This document shows positions 49,019 through 60,439 of a DNA stretch of 64,000 bases, one piece after another. The translations under genes were made by a program, and so were the position numbers. The notes beneath the pieces were generated by a model. It searched no databases, was not told where the DNA came from, and was given only the letters and a program-made list of their open reading frames with translations. Origin of the DNA: Dichotomocladium elegans (taxonomy: Eukaryota; Mucoromycota; Mucoromycetes; Mucorales; Lichtheimiaceae); NCBI GenBank assembly GCA_025716815.1, contig JAIXMN010000005.1:1054001-1118000 (forward strand). Reading direction: 5' to 3'. Position 1 is the first letter of the stretch. Each line of letters begins with the position of its first letter.

Positions 49019-50946
49019 ATGCGACCTGCCGATACAACAGAGACCGCTTTGCAGCTAGAGAACAGCCTCCTACGTCAAAAAATCGCTGAGCTCGAGGCCA
49101 AACTCGATCCAAATGCTCCTTCCCAACCGCCACTGGAAAAAGTAAATCAGCTCGAAAATCACGAGATTAAACGATTCGGACGGCAGCTGATCTTGCCTGA
49201 ATTCGGCGTTGACGGTAGGCCCCATGCACGACATTCCTCCGATTGATCTAATGCGATTTGATGGATCCAGCCCAGCTGAAGCTGCGGAACAGCTCTGTGC
49301 TCGTGGTCGGTGCAGGCGGTTTGGGTTCGCCTGCTCTGTTGTACCTCGGAGCTGGAGGTGTTGGAAGACTCGGTATTGTGGATCACGACGTGGTGGATAT
49401 TTCGAATCTACATCGCCAGGTCATTCACAGAGAAGTCACGCAAGGGGTGAATAAAGCTGTTTCTGCCATGATGGCTGTACACGGGTAAGTCGCGCACAAA
49501 GTATGAACCTTTTCGCACGCATACAATAGCGATAGTTATTATTGTTTGTATCCTCTAGGATCAATCCCTACTGTCAGGTCACGCCTTATCCCATTCTTTT
49601 AGACAGCACAAACGCACTCGATATTATCCAGCAGCAAGTAAATAATAGATGCAGCAGGCATCGTGCGTTATTGACGATATGCAATATCTAGATATGATGT
49701 CGTTGTCGATGCTACAGACAACGTCGCCACACGTTATCTGTTGAATGACGCTTGTGTTCTCAGCGGAAAACCATTGGTGTCTGGCAGCGCCTTGAGACTA
49801 GACGGACAGGTAAAGAATATACCAATGCTAAAAAAAAATAAAGAACAAGATGAATAGGTTTTTTTCTAGCTCACTGTTTATAACTATAACAACGGGCCAT
49901 GTTACCGCTGTCTTCATCCAGTGCCGCCCCCACCAGAAACAGTTACTAATTGTGCAGATGGAGGAGTTCTGGGAGTAGGTAAGAGGTTTCGGCCGAGAGT
50001 GTGATCTGTTTCAAGCAACTTACCAATTTTGGCCTTATACCGTCAAAAAAGTGCCTGGCGTGATTGGAACGCTCCAAGCACTGGAAACAATCAAGGTTAT
50101 CACCGGAATGAGTGGTATATAGATGCTCCCGCCTGGCGATATTTAGGCAAGGTTATACTAACACGGTGGTACAAGCAAATGATTCCCCAAGCTTTCTTAT
50201 CTTTTCAGGAAAATACTCTCCTATGTTCAGGACAATGAAGCTTCGTGCCAGAAAGAAGGATTGTATTGTATGCGGTGATAACCCGAGGATCAAGGAACTG
50301 ATTGATTACGTCGAATTTTGCGGCGCCGGCGCCACGGACAAAGTAAGCCCGAATGTTTATGCGGACAGATTGCATGCGTGATCGGTGCCTTGGTGTATTC
50401 GTTTATTTACTTGCTCGTGGTAAAATGAATTAGGGCTCGTCGATATCTCTTCTCAAACCTTCAGAGCGCATTAGCGTCATGGTATTATGCGATATATATA
50501 CCCCTCGTACCGAAGCCGCCTGCAAAACTTACATTTCTCATGTCCTCCGTGTAACTTTGTTCACAGGAATATCACACGATTGTGGACAAGCGCACGCCGC
50601 ATGTGCTCCTCGACGTACGCCCTCCTGTGCAATTCGGCATTTGTAGCCTCCCTGAGAGCCTGAGTATACCGCTAGTCGATCTCGAGAGCAGGATAACGGA
50701 ACTTAAGGACAAGATGACGGAAAAGAAGACTGAGAATGGTGAGTGCCTTGGTCGGTATAATGTATTAGAAACATTACAAGCTAATTGCTCCGCATCTGCT
50801 TAGTCTATGTCGTGTGCCGTCTGGGAAACGATTCGCAACTAGCGGTCAGGCTCTTACAGAAAAACGGTGTTGAAAACGCTCGCGATATTATTGGTGGCCT
50901 CTACAAATGGGCAACCGACGTCGATGAAAGTTTTCCTATCTATTGA
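49019..50946 (+). CDS. UBA4: Uba4/MOCS3-type E1-like adenylyltransferase and sulfurtransferase
   Basis: Activates Urm1 (tRNA thiolation) and, in MOCS3 relatives, MOCS2A for molybdopterin. The N-terminus is a coiled helix ([19 protein letters not shown]) then [19 protein letters not shown]. The ThiF/E1 fold has [58 protein letters not shown] and [17 protein letters not shown]. The Zn site is CYRCLHP and CIVC; the crossover-loop Cys segment is [20 protein letters not shown]. The C-terminal rhodanese domain is [14 protein letters not shown] with active loop [10 protein letters not shown] (Cys persulfide carrier). It ends DESFPIY. About eight introns. The start chosen is the ATG that opens the coiled N-terminus. 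Confidence 0.94.
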
Positions 50947-51498
50947 CTGCATTCACGAAATCATCAAGCACAACCCCTGCTGTGTGTTGTCTAATAAACT
51001 TAGAATAACATACACTTAAGGATCATCGCGTGCGAAACAAGAGTAGCGTACATCTAGCCGCATGAGTATCTATGTTGTTTTTTTTCAGTACGAAGTGGTT
51101 CCAAAGAACAAAGCTACCATTACCAAAGTATGAGTGGAGCGAGAGGGAGGCGAGATTGGCTTGTGCGTGGGTGCGATCGTCTCATAGGAAAATGTTACTT
51201 CACTACATTGTCATATTTATATATTCGTATTGTCTTATTCGAATCCATTAATTCGTGCCTTGTAAAGTAATATCGCATGAATACAGTACATTACATACAG
51301 TATTGCATCCACGTCAACTTTTGCAGCAACTCGCTTGCCGTCTGTCACACATTTAGTTTTTTGGTTCGAGGGTTAAAACGCCCAATCGGACATATCTATT
51401 CTTCGTCTGATTACATTTGCCGAAGAGGGCTGCGATTTCTCATAGCAGCATTTTATTACTAAGTGGCAAAATGTAGGACTGATCTGAAGATATCAGAG
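50947..51498. other. Convergent 3' region
   Basis: Lies between the UBA4 (+) and LAMMER kinase (-) stops. AT-rich. No coding feature seen. Confidence 0.5.
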
Positions 51499-53603
51499 TT
51501 ATCCACTCGGTTGCACTTCATCTCCGTACTGGTCAAAATCAATGTGAAAAAAGCGATGTCGAAGCGCCTCGCGAGCAGTAATGCGTTTTGCAGGATCGTA
51601 GGTCAACATCCTCTGTATCAAGTCCATGAACGCAGCATTTGCCCTGGTCTTTGGCACAATAATGTTCCTGAGCGGATTAAGACTCTTGACATAATTTAAA
51701 CTTTGCGGGCTGACTTCGAGCGGTGGGTAGCAAAGCCTGCCGTTTCGGAAGTACTTGGCTGCTTCGGGACTACGCTGGACTCATCAGCTCACATTTCCTT
51801 CGGACGAAGAGTTCCCGCTCTCTCTGCTTTTCATCCTTTATTTTACCTTGCTGCTTGTATCAGTCGTGCGGGTATCTTTCCAAGTACCATTTCCATCATG
51901 GCAAGGTGCTCGAGATTGTCGTGTGTCTGGAATAGCGCCTCGCCTGTAAAGAATTCGACAAGAATGCATCCGATTGACCATACATCACAGGGGTAAGACC
52001 AGCCTAATCCTTCAGATGCATAAAGTCAGATAGCCGCGCAGAGAAATAAAAGCAGTATATTACCTAGAATGATTTCAGGCGCGCGATAATGCCGAGTAGA
52101 CACCACAGACGAATGATAGTCTTCTTCAAAGGTAGCCGATCCAAAATCGATAAGAACTATATCTGTGCTGTGCAAGACCCGCATGGACCCATGCTTATAG
52201 GATAGCAGAATGAGGATAAGCTTGCCTTCTCTTTGTCATTGTCTGTGTAAGGAGGTTTAGTCTTCGTTACCTTGGAGCGCGGATTCTGGATTTCGCTGGA
52301 TGCGCGGCTCTTCAACAAAATGTTTTCGGGTTTTAGATCAGTGTGGATAATTTTGAGTTCATGTGTAACTGTACATAAGCAGAGTGAATACGACCCCTTT
52401 GTTGAGCCGCCCAATGCGGATATCGGCATTTTATATGTGTATACGTACATGCGACGCTTGTCAAGAGCTGCTTGGCAAATTGTTGGATATGGCTGATGGG
52501 AAATGGCTCAAAATGGTTTGCTTTGAGAAAATCAAAGACTGACTGGTCCAGAAGCTCGAACACCATGCACACGTGATTACAGTACTCGAAACATTCGACG
52601 AGATGAATGCATTGACTAAAGGGAGTAATATTTAGAATTGTGTATACTTGTACGCGCGCATGTGTGTGCTTACTTAAAGTTGAGCTGGTCGTTTTCCTTG
52701 AGGGTATCGAGGACCCGAATCTCCGTCTGGCTAGCCTCTTTGTACTTTGGGATGGCGCGTATGATTTTGATTGCTACATAGCACCGGCGAACATGATCAT
52801 AGCATTTCACGACTTTGCCGTACGTTCCCTGACCAAGCAACTCATGGATTTGGTCTAAATTTATCCCGCGTCAGAAGTTCATCCTGTCTGGCTGTCTCTT
52901 TCAGCTTGCCCACATACATCGGTCCGTCAAGTAATCGCCGTTTCGAACGATGAAATGCCCGTCCTTATCGGCAAGCGTCCGTGGTCGCTAACAAAAAAAT
53001 CAGTCTTTTTACTTTTTTTCCTACCACGAAATTTTCTTTCTACTTACCTCCCAAGACGTGGTATGGGATACGCCGTCATTGGCTGCTGTTATGGATATAG
53101 CAGTCGTGGTATTCATGGCGTCGGCAGCAGCAGCGACATTTGGGTAGTACGATGAAGCTAGATAAAAATAATATATCAGCCACCCGCTATCGATATAGAT
53201 ATAGATACACACCAGGGTTTGCGGGCGCGTTGAGCGGTTGGTTGTATTGTTTCCGGCGCCGCTTATTAGACGGTGTGTAGTCAATTGGTTTTGGTGGGGC
53301 GTGTATTTCAGAGGTGGCGCCGATGGTTGTCGCCAGAGGTGGTGCTTGAAGTGGCGGCAAGCGTGATTCAATATTATTACGAGAGCGTTTATTGCGTTGG
53401 GCCATGAGGGAGCGAGGCGGTGCAGGACCTGGAACCACAGTGTATTTTGCATTGGCAGCTGTCGTGGTTGAAGAGGATTGGGGCTGATCGGGCGGTGGAG
53501 TGTCCTCAATCACGATAATCTCTTTCGGGTAACCATTCTTATAAAACTCGGCTTCCCAATTTGATCCGCGGTTTCGTTTAGTTGAAACGATGGTGCTGGT
53601 CAT
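51499..53603 (-). CDS. LAMMER-family dual-specificity protein kinase (CLK/KNS1/Lkh1 type)
   Basis: Phosphorylates SR-type splicing factors and other targets. N-terminus [20 protein letters not shown], then [17 protein letters not shown] and a bipartite-like basic cluster (SNKRRRK). Kinase domain: [20 protein letters not shown] followed by GKL; VAIKII (Lys); [17 protein letters not shown]; catalytic loop [16 protein letters not shown] in [48 protein letters not shown]; and [14 protein letters not shown], the LAMMER signature in subdomain X with Met where Arg is usual. C-terminus [17 protein letters not shown] and [17 protein letters not shown]. Many introns. The start at 53603 fits the conserved N-terminus; a longer in-frame extension upstream looks like UTR. 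Confidence 0.92.
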
Positions 53604-54560
53604 GAACGTGTTGCAATTGTATGTGTGGGGTGATTGCGATTGGGTCTTATGTTGCAAAGGAAATGATAATAAAAAAAGGGTTGAAGAAAGAGAGAAATAG
53701 AGTGGGTGGGAGACGGAGGTTAGTGAATGAATATGTGCGTTGGGTGCGTGTGTGTGAAGAAAGAGAGGGGGTAGTGGGGGAGTTGGGGAATAAAAAAGGC
53801 GGCTATGCAAATAAAACGTCCACTTAAAACGACCTCCACATCCAATAGGGCAAGTTTATGACCGCATTCAATAGCGAGCGCAAGCGGTATGAGCTTGTGT
53901 TTATGTGTGTGCATAGCAGGCACCCAAATACTCATTCAAATGCCCCAGGGTGTCGGAAACAACGTTTGAGGCTAGCGTGACACTCGAAGGGCACACACAC
54001 ACACACACATACAGTCATCGTCATTCATTCTTTTCACACTCCCCAATCCACATCCAAGGACTGAGCCAGGAAGGGCACCCTTCATTTACAGTTCGCAAAA
54101 CTTGACGGTATGCGGGAAACCTGTTCACAATACTAAAACCAGCAAATGGACATTGATCAAATTGCCTGATAAGGACTCGGAGATATGCATAAATACTGCT
54201 ATTGAGAAAGCGTACCAATGTAAAAAATAAATGTAATGTCTTCATATCGTATAGGATTAATAATAATAAAAAGAGAAGGCGCGCTCTATTTTCCATATGT
54301 AAGAGAGGGGAGTAAAGAAGAAGAGTGAGAGAAAAGACACATCATATAGAGAAAAAGACCATATTAGTGAATAGAAAGAAGAGAAAAGGAGATGTTTCTT
54401 CCCTGGCCCCACTTCTTCTCTGGCGAAGGGTTAAACAAGCCTGAAGAATGCGTGAGAGTAGGTGTGTGTGTGTGGCTGGGCAAGGGTTTTCTGTTTCTTT
54501 TTCTTTTTTTTTTTGTTCGGAGCGGTGGACTTGCCAGTCATGGAATGAAATGATATGTTT
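53604..54560. other. Intergenic, kinase promoter and C2H2 gene 3' flank
   Basis: Purine-rich runs (53660-53780, 54300-54400) and a short (CA)n at 53993-54009. No conserved frame. Confidence 0.5.
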
Positions 54561-55451
54561 TTACAGATTGCGATACCTCCGTTTGCCAGCGCACTTCATG
54601 GCCTGGATCACAGGGCTCGTGCGGCAAGCTTCTTCCATCCGCAGGTGGCGCTTAAGGGCATCTGTGCGAGCGAATGCCTTTTTACAGCAAAGGCAAGAGT
54701 ATGGCTTATCCCCGGTGTGGACACGCACATGCCGCTGAAGATCGTGCTTGCGCTTAAAGGCCCTGGAACAGATTAAACATTGGAAGGAACGGCCTTGCAC
54801 ATCAAGGGCAGGATCACCTGCAGTATACGACGATTGTGGCGACGGCGGTGGCGAGGACGGCGACGAGAAAGTCGGGGCAGTGATAATAGTCGCTGGTTGT
54901 TGACAATGTTGAAGGAGCAGAAGTGTATCATCCTGAGGCGATGGCATGGGTGACATGCACGATGATAATGATGAGGGCGATGACGATGAGGAGGGGTATA
55001 GTATGACTTGGTAGTGATGATCCTTCGTAGTAGAGAGGGATTTTAAGGTAGGTGGTGATGATATATGGCCATATAGAGGGTCGTCCAGCGGCGAAGCAAA
55101 ATCCGAGAACGATGAGGCCATAGCGGCATAAAAAGAATCCTGCTGAAGGGATAAGGGCGGCGGTGGGACACAATAGGAGGGGGAGACAGGGTCATTCATC
55201 TCGTGGTGGGATGGAAGACAGGTGGTCGATGATCCCATGGGGTCCATGTGCCAGGACATCGGATCGGACATGATATATGATGGGTGCTGATTTGATATGA
55301 TGGCCGCCGATGGAGGTGACGATGAGAGACGATGCTGATGTGTTGTATGCGTTGTCGTGTGCGAGAATGGCAATGGATGAGGAGGAAGCATACTTATCAT
55401 GGGATCATATGGTTCGGTGTGGCTGCACTGTTCGTGTTGATGGTAATACAT
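54561..55451 (-). CDS. C2H2 zinc-finger transcription factor (Crz1/Azf1-like finger pair)
   Basis: Single-exon gene of 296 codons from MYYHQHEQCSHTEPY. Most of it is low-complexity His/Pro/Ser-rich sequence with several SSPPSPP-like blocks. The C-terminus carries two tandem C2H2 fingers: FQCLICSRAFKRKHDLQRHV..H, the HTGDKPY linker, and YSCLCCKKAFARTDALKRHL (final zinc ligands H...C in RHLRMEEAC, i.e. C2HC). It ends KCAGKRRYRNL. The finger pair and its HDLQRH...DALKRH helices resemble fungal Crz1/Azf1-like factors, but the N-terminal region gives no subfamily clue. The internal ATG was preferred because the 49 residues before it look non-coding. Confidence 0.82.
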   Translation of the reverse strand: MYYHQHEQCSHTEPYDPMISMLPPHPLPFSHTTTHTTHQHRLSSSPPSAAIISNQHPSYIMSDPMSWHMDPMGSSTTCLPSHHEMNDPVSPSYCVPPPPLSLQQDSFYAAMASSFSDFASPLDDPLYGHISSPPTLKSLSTTKDHHYQVILYPSSSSSPSSLSSCMSPMPSPQDDTLLLLQHCQQPATIITAPTFSSPSSPPPSPQSSYTAGDPALDVQGRSFQCLICSRAFKRKHDLQRHVRVHTGDKPYSCLCCKKAFARTDALKRHLRMEEACRTSPVIQAMKCAGKRRYRNL

Positions 55452-58016
55452 ATTTGTCCTTGTGGAAAATAGGCGAATAGGTCTGTGAAGAAAGAAGGAA
55501 GGTGTGGATGGATGGCACATCCTTTTATATTTTGGATTGTATTCTACAAGGCTGTGCGTTGCGTGGAAAGATGTGGCATGGCCAGCACGGCTAATCAAGC
55601 GCCCCGACCCTCCCCCCCCGAGGGAATCCTCCTTTCCTAATGTCTATCAATGCAATAGCATTTTGGCATCGACCCAGTCCGCCTCCCTTTGTGCGGAATC
55701 CCCTTATCCTCTCCTCGCGCGCACATTAATCAACAATAACCGACGAGCGTCCATACTACGGTATAATAAGCTGCGGGTCGTATTTACAGTTGCAGCTATT
55801 GCTGCAGATCGCCCAGTGTCGCGCGCGACAGCCTTGAACATTCTCCTATTTATCCCCATCTCTTCTTCGACACCTTCCATCACGCGCATGGGTCATCACT
55901 TGGCATCCATCTGTGCGGTTACTTTGTCTATCGAGATCATTATGAATGCTCTGTCTTTTTCTGACAATCATAAGGGCTGCCGATCCGAAAGAAGATTAAT
56001 ACCTACCATGTTGGTGCTACAAGACAATGTGCCTTCTGGACGCGCTTTATCGCAGACCGTATTCCCGAATAGTCCACCCCTCCGGAATTATGCTTTAGGG
56101 GGGTAGTGCTGAAGTCTTATAATTATCATCACACTAGCCCCCATCCCTCTCACTCTCTCTTTCTGAGCTGCTGTTACTGCTGGTAATGATGTTAATGCAG
56201 TTGCTGTTGTCGTGTGATGCCTTGGTTACTGGCTATAACCTTGATTATTCAGGCGACGCAAGACAACAGTTGTCAATAGATAGAGAGTTCCAATAATTAT
56301 AACATATATATATATATATATATATATAATGTAATAACGGGGCCAATTCAAGCCATGTTCCTATTGAACAAATGAGCGGTATATCCGAATCCGAGTTACT
56401 GTTTCCTAATATATGCGACTTTCTAAGTTTATTTCTTGTGTTTTTTGTCTCCTCTCCCCCGCGCAGTACTGGCCCATAACTCCACTCCCCAGTGTAAAAA
56501 GAATAGAGAAAAGCCAAGGAAAAAATACTCCTTGATGATGATCATTTTTTTACCCAGCATTGATGCATAATGAGCAAAGGTTCTACTTACATCCATTGCG
56601 GAAGAGGGAGAGAAATGCACAGCGAGATACTGTAGCTGTGTGCGGCCGAATAAAAATGGGGACTTTATACAGAACAAAGGGTTTGCCATGTCCGATGCAG
56701 GTCGCTTTAGGGTCAAATCATATTGCTTGCTCTTCTTTCTTTATCTCCTCTCACTTCCTCTCTGCCACTCGCTTTGGATGTCCCCTCCTTCTACACTTTT
56801 ATCCATTCTTCTGGGAAAAATACAGAATGGAGAGAAGAAAAAACTTCAACCACATAGGTATGGAGTGAATCTTGTAATCAAGCAAATGCAACCATATGTA
56901 GGAGAGATAAGGAACGTGGCAGACCACATCCACAAGGACGTAGACAAAACAAAAACAGAATTGCTGTCATGTAAGTTAATAATAACAATGAGATTATCAC
57001 GATATCCGTACGAGGCAACCATGTCGTCTAAATGCAAGGGCTGGGAAGGTTAGTAAGCCAAGAATGGCTACAAGATAAATTGCATCCAGGAGCTGATCGT
57101 TACCATAACTATGAAATCCCCATGTAATTCGATCGCCATAACTATTATGTGCGCTTGATTATACATGAGGTATATTGGCTCCTTGTTAATCCTTGGAATA
57201 GGTGCACGGCCCCACAGCTATACTGTCAACAGCTTTGCGAAGTGGAAGCGTGAGAGAGAAAGTGTGTTGTGCTTTTGTCTTCACTTTCTATTCTTAGTCT
57301 CCTTTTGATTTTGCGAAATGCTCAAGATAGTGTTTGCCCTAATTTGTAAAGGATGAACTTTACTGTCAACAAACCGAAAATCATGCACATGCACCTTCCC
57401 ATTGATCAGGGAATCGTAATATTTTAATTTTGACCCACGAATAGTACGATCGATCATCATCTGCAAAGCCACCCATGGTTTTTTTTAAACAAGGTTCATT
57501 TATTCAATCCCACACTCTTCTCTATTACTACCACATGGCGATATCTACGCTTGATCCTTAACGAGATAGAATAACCTAAATACAAATCCATGTCAGTCTC
57601 AGATTCATCTCGAGTTTTGGATAAAAAAGAGAAAGAGGGAGGTATATGTCTGCTTCGCTACTAAGAAGAGGGCCACTAGATAGTCTGCCGTCTTCAACTC
57701 TACGCAAAGCAACTCCGTCTCAGTCGCAGAGTACTCTAGAACAGAGACCCACAGTCGAGGCGAAAAGTTTCTTCTTCCACGAGTGTAACGGAATATCTTC
57801 ATAAGAGATAGGCATGAAGCCTCGAAGATCTACCTGACAAAACTACGTGGGGGTGTGTGGATAGGGAAGGGGATTGGGCTGTGGGTAGGAGAGGGAATAA
57901 CTGGGATAGGAAAGCTTACCAATGATGATGAAAAAGCACAAAGAGAAACAAAAAAGTAAACACGAGTTCCAGTTTTTATAGAGGAGGAAGTGAGAAATTT
58001 TTTTTTATGCGCCGAT
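55452..58016. other. Long intergenic region without a supported gene
   Basis: Likely large 5' regulatory region of the C2H2 gene plus the ELO 3' flank. A (TA)n run sits at 56304-56329. Minus frames at 57281-57472 (KYYDSLINGKVHVHDFRF) and 57605-57802 (RLWVSVLEYSATETELLC) look slightly protein-like but match no family I know and have no clear exon partners. Confidence 0.45.
56304..56329. repeat. (TA)n microsatellite
   Basis: About 13 uninterrupted TA units. Confidence 0.9.
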
Positions 58017-59010
58017 TTAAGTTGTCTTTTTCGTGCTGCTGACCGATGCCGCCCCAGCGGGACACGTCGCCCCAGTCGCAGCGCCAGCAGCGTTGTCCCC
58101 ATAAGTCTTTCGGGCAAAACGCGCAAACAGGCCCAAAAGAATGAAGGTATAGGATACCGCAAATCCAATAGTAAGGCGCTGCTCTAGAATGCGAGTGCAT
58201 CCAGGTACGAGGAGATAGCTCAAGGCTACACAGTTTCCGAAGACAAACTGAGTAATTTGCATCGACGTCACATACTTCTTGCCGGGCGGATGGATCCCTA
58301 CAGTGGTTGCTGCATAGTAGGCATACATGACTGTATGAACGAGCGAGTTGAAGGTGCAAAATATCCAAAATGCATGGGTCCGGTACCGGATGCCCATCCA
58401 CATCGTCACCATGGCGCCTGCATGATGGAAAGTCTGCAAAAACGACGGCCTTCGACCTTTGAGCAGGATGATGACCGTGTCGACGACCTCGTAGTATTTG
58501 CTCAGATAGAAGAGGTAGCCCCAGTATCCAAGAGTAGTATGCCAGTAGTAACTGTCAAGATCGCATGCCTAGATAAGAGCTATGAATAAGGAGATCGCCA
58601 TTGTATAGAGGAAGAGCAAGAGGAAGCACTGAGTGGGGGAGGACGGGAAAGAGCAGGTTCTACTTTGTGACCTTGACAAACAGGGAGGGTCCGTCCCGTG
58701 TTCGTGCGTTGTGAAGTCCGAGTGCCAGGTGATAGAAAGATACAGCGGAGTAGCCGCAAAGCGCCAGATTATGGAGAAGGCAAAAGGTTGTCATCGACAA
58801 ACTTGAGTTCGTCTTCGCAACAGTACCATGTTTCTTGGCTACTACGCGGGACATGGATCCCGCAGACGTGCCTGTCAAATCCGCCACAAGATGAACACCA
58901 GTAACATAGCATGCTGCAATTGCCAGCGGGGTCTTCCAATCCATGAGTAATCCATAATACTGCGGGAATGGGACACCTGCAATGGGTCTGAGTGTGGCAA
59001 GATCTGACAT
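58017..59010 (-). CDS. ELO-family fatty acid elongase (3-ketoacyl-CoA synthase)
   Basis: Condensing enzyme of the ER fatty-acid elongation cycle. Exon 1 (MSDLATLRPIAGVPFPQYYG...) holds the first membrane segments. A ~90-bp intron (donor GTAGAACC, acceptor ATCTAG) leads to exon 2: ACDLDSYYWHTTLGYWGYLF, YLSKYYEVVDTVIILLKG (KxxExxDT motif), SFLQTFHHAGAMVTMW, CTFNSLVHTVMYAYYA (NxxxHxxMYxYY motif), TSMQITQFVFG (TxxQxxQ motif) and two further membrane helices. The first motif reads Q-x-x-H-H instead of H-x-x-H-H, a variant seen in some polyunsaturated-chain elongases. There is no dilysine-type retention signal beyond the terminal KKTT. Substrate chain length cannot be told from sequence. Confidence 0.9.
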
Positions 59011-59207
59011 GGGCCGTTACGGAGAGTAATAAGAAAAACTAGACGAAAGAAGAAGATGACTGGATGCAAGATGAAGGTCAAAATAACCTCGTGGATGTGC
59101 CACAAACAACAAACAAAAAAGGGGTGCTATGCGTGTGGGCCGAATGGGCGCATTCACGCATACACATGCAATCGCTCACTCTGATTCACTAAGATTCTTA
59201 ATATGCT

Positions 59208-59670
59208 TCATGCACTGAACCTGCTTATCCCGTCAGCCAGTCGTTTCTCTGATGGGCTGCTCTGATCTTCTTCATGGGCACCACCCAGGGTGTATCTCGT
59301 ACATTTTTGAGGCCATACATAGAGTCTGACTTTGCGTTTGCAGGCGTCTGCGTGCAGTAGAGCATCTATGATGGATACAGATTCATACCCCTTCCTGGAA
59401 TCATCGTTAGCATTGTGTCTTTCAACGTATCTACAGCATTGATTGTAAAATCTGCGAATCGTGGTGTGGTAATGGGGTTCAGTATCCAAGTACACAAGGA
59501 GATTTACATTGCAATCGCATCGCATTCCTTGCGAGCGATTGCCTTCGAAGCTCTCCAGTACCGTTCAATCCAATTAGTTTCGCAATGGTACTTGGGGTAA
59601 AGCTCATATCGACATTGTCTTGAATCAGTGGCTCCTCTCGTGCAAATCTGGCTGGTAAATAAGGTTCCAA
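59208..59670 (-). pseudogene. DDE transposase C-terminal remnant (YPKYHCExNxIExYW family)
   Basis: Minus strand: EEPLIQDNVDMSFT, then in another frame LYPKYHCETNWIERYWRASK followed by AIARKECDAIA, then TTIRRFYNQCCRYVERHNAN and GYESVSIID. This block (YPK-HCE-N-IE-YW, then IRRFYN-C) is the C-terminal signature of a fungal DDE transposase group distinct from the Tc1-like copies elsewhere in the window. The N-terminal part is not recognisable and the frames are broken. Confidence 0.6.
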
Positions 59671-60439
59671 TGTTCATTGTTTGCCTTATATGCGATACGA
59701 CGTAAGAAAGCTACTTCGAACTGCTACGTTTGACATACATCTTACCGTGCTCTTCTCAAAATCCTAAATCTCGTCTCGGGCAATTGTCGATATGCTCTTC
59801 ATATACCACACTTGGAGAATTCGGTGGTAGTAGAAGGGGAGCTCTAAGCGTTTCATTTCTTCATAACCCATCTAGGCCTGTCCCCGTTTGTGATGGTCTG
59901 AGAATGTTCTCACTGAGTTCCGCATCGTATAAAGTATATCTAGACACCAACCGTGCATTGTCTATATAAAAGCAGTACGCTAGCTTGAGTAATCGAACAA
60001 AGAAAAATAGACCTGGCAGTCTTCAAGCAACAATTTGAAAAGCATCAACGCATCATTTCTGTGCCCTGCAAATAGATCCTTTGATTTTCCGTAGCTTTCA
60101 CTGTTGGCACCAGTTGTAAAAGAAAATGCGGGAGGTCCAATTCATCTGCAGTATTGTTTCCGTGGTAAGCGCATTGGGAACTCGCCGACCCTATTTGACC
60201 CGCCTGGCGACTTACGCCGAAGAACGCTCGCGCTGTCATGCAGCCCTAGAGCCATTAGAATGTACGATCAAGCTCAGGCTCTACTTTGATTTCGTCATGC
60301 TCAACAGCAAAAGTTGACATGCACTTTTTATCGTTCATGTTTTTCTATATTCGACCACAGCAAGGCGCCCATGACCGTCCAAGCGAACATCTTTTTCTTT
60401 GCTATAGGTAAGTGTATGTAACCCGAATTCGTAGAGGTA
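59671..60439. other. Decayed sequence between transposase and Fanzor relics
   Basis: No intact coding sequence. It may contain the eroded N-terminal part of the minus-strand transposase or of the plus-strand Fanzor relic, but no motif was certain. Confidence 0.35.

Noticed and set aside
57281..57802. Two short minus-strand frames as exons of a gene downstream of ELO
   Set aside because: No start, no consistent splice partners and no known motifs.
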